A DNA stretch of 11,652 bases, from contig JAKSMA010000056.1 of NCBI GenBank assembly GCA_024400895.1, forward strand, positions 1-11,652, read 5' to 3'. Source of the stretch: Muribaculaceae bacterium. GTDB lineage: Bacteria; Bacteroidota; Bacteroidia; Bacteroidales; Muribaculaceae. Below are positions 11,481 to 11,652 of this stretch, piece by piece (position 1 is the stretch's first letter; the number at the start of each line of letters is the position of its first letter). The notes beneath the pieces are model-generated. The model was not told where the DNA came from, made no database searches, and saw nothing but the letters and a program-made list of their open reading frames with translations. The translations under genes and the position numbers were made by a program.

Positions 11481-11652
11481 TTATTCTTTGGTTTCGGCTT
11501 CGCTGATGGCTAAGCGCATTTTTTCGGCCATATCGGGGTCGATGCAGTTGGTGTCGCCAGCTGCGTTGTTGGCGAGTGTAAGTGCAGTATTCACGATGTC
11601 CTGCATCGTTGCTTTGTCCAAAGTGCGCATTTGTTCTGCGGTGATGCCCGCT
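11481..11652 (-). CDS. C-terminal fragment of an unidentified protein (runs off the window)
   Basis: The frame is open from the window edge to TAA at 11483-11481 and gives 56 complete codons. The visible tail is hydrophilic and helical (EQMRTLDKATMQDIVNTALT, then DPDMAEKMRLAISEAETKE). It is too short to assign a family. The 18-base gap to the TPR gene, its strand and the continuous open frame support a real coding end in the same operon. Confidence 0.65.
   Translation of the reverse strand, partial: AGITAEQMRTLDKATMQDIVNTALTLANNAAGDTNCIDPDMAEKMRLAISEAETKE

Overview
The window most likely comes from a Bacteroidetes chromosome, probably Bacteroidales/Prevotella-like. This rests on protein families I recognise as common in that phylum (GYF_2/DUF4339 adaptors, small helical-domain regulators, DUF4143 ATPases, lipoprotein phosphoesterases). 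It also rests on the near absence of Shine-Dalgarno sequences, and on matches to the Bacteroides promoter consensus TTTG-N19-21-TAnnTTTG, the clearest at 6884-6914. No rRNA, tRNA, CRISPR array or transposase is visible.

Layout. A small helix-rich putative DNA-binding protein reads leftward (152-709). It is separated by a 326-base divergent intergenic region with several inverted and direct repeats from a long rightward block (1036-6364). That block encodes an SPFH/YdjI-type protein with a C-terminal GYF_2 domain, a small GYF_2 protein, a four-helix membrane protein, a TerB-like/zinc-ribbon protein, a two-helix membrane protein in the -1 frame of the previous gene, an unrecognised 240-aa protein with a helix-hairpin-helix-like motif, and a secreted Sel1-repeat protein. 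A strong terminator follows at 6417-6447. Next comes a gene-poor stretch with three 33-base tandem repeats directly upstream of a promoter, and then a DUF4143 AAA ATPase. This ATPase unit is bracketed by two copies of a ~53-base hairpin repeat. The right-hand part reads leftward: a TPR-like protein with the tail of its upstream neighbour, then an outer-membrane beta-barrel protein translationally coupled to a metallophosphoesterase lipoprotein.

How the genes may work together. The SPFH-GYF, GYF, membrane, zinc-ribbon and membrane series resembles, in parts list, the Bacillus subtilis ydjGHI genes next to pspA (zinc ribbon, membrane protein, SPFH protein), which are linked to envelope stress. 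I infer a Bacteroidetes membrane-associated complex in which GYF_2 domains act as adaptors; this is a hypothesis. The zinc-ribbon and following membrane frames look like one protein split at an A8 run containing the -1 slippery heptamer A AAA AAC, so they may be joined by programmed frameshifting or broken by an indel. The ATPase with its iterated operators and flanking repeats looks like a separate, possibly mobile cassette inserted after the terminator.
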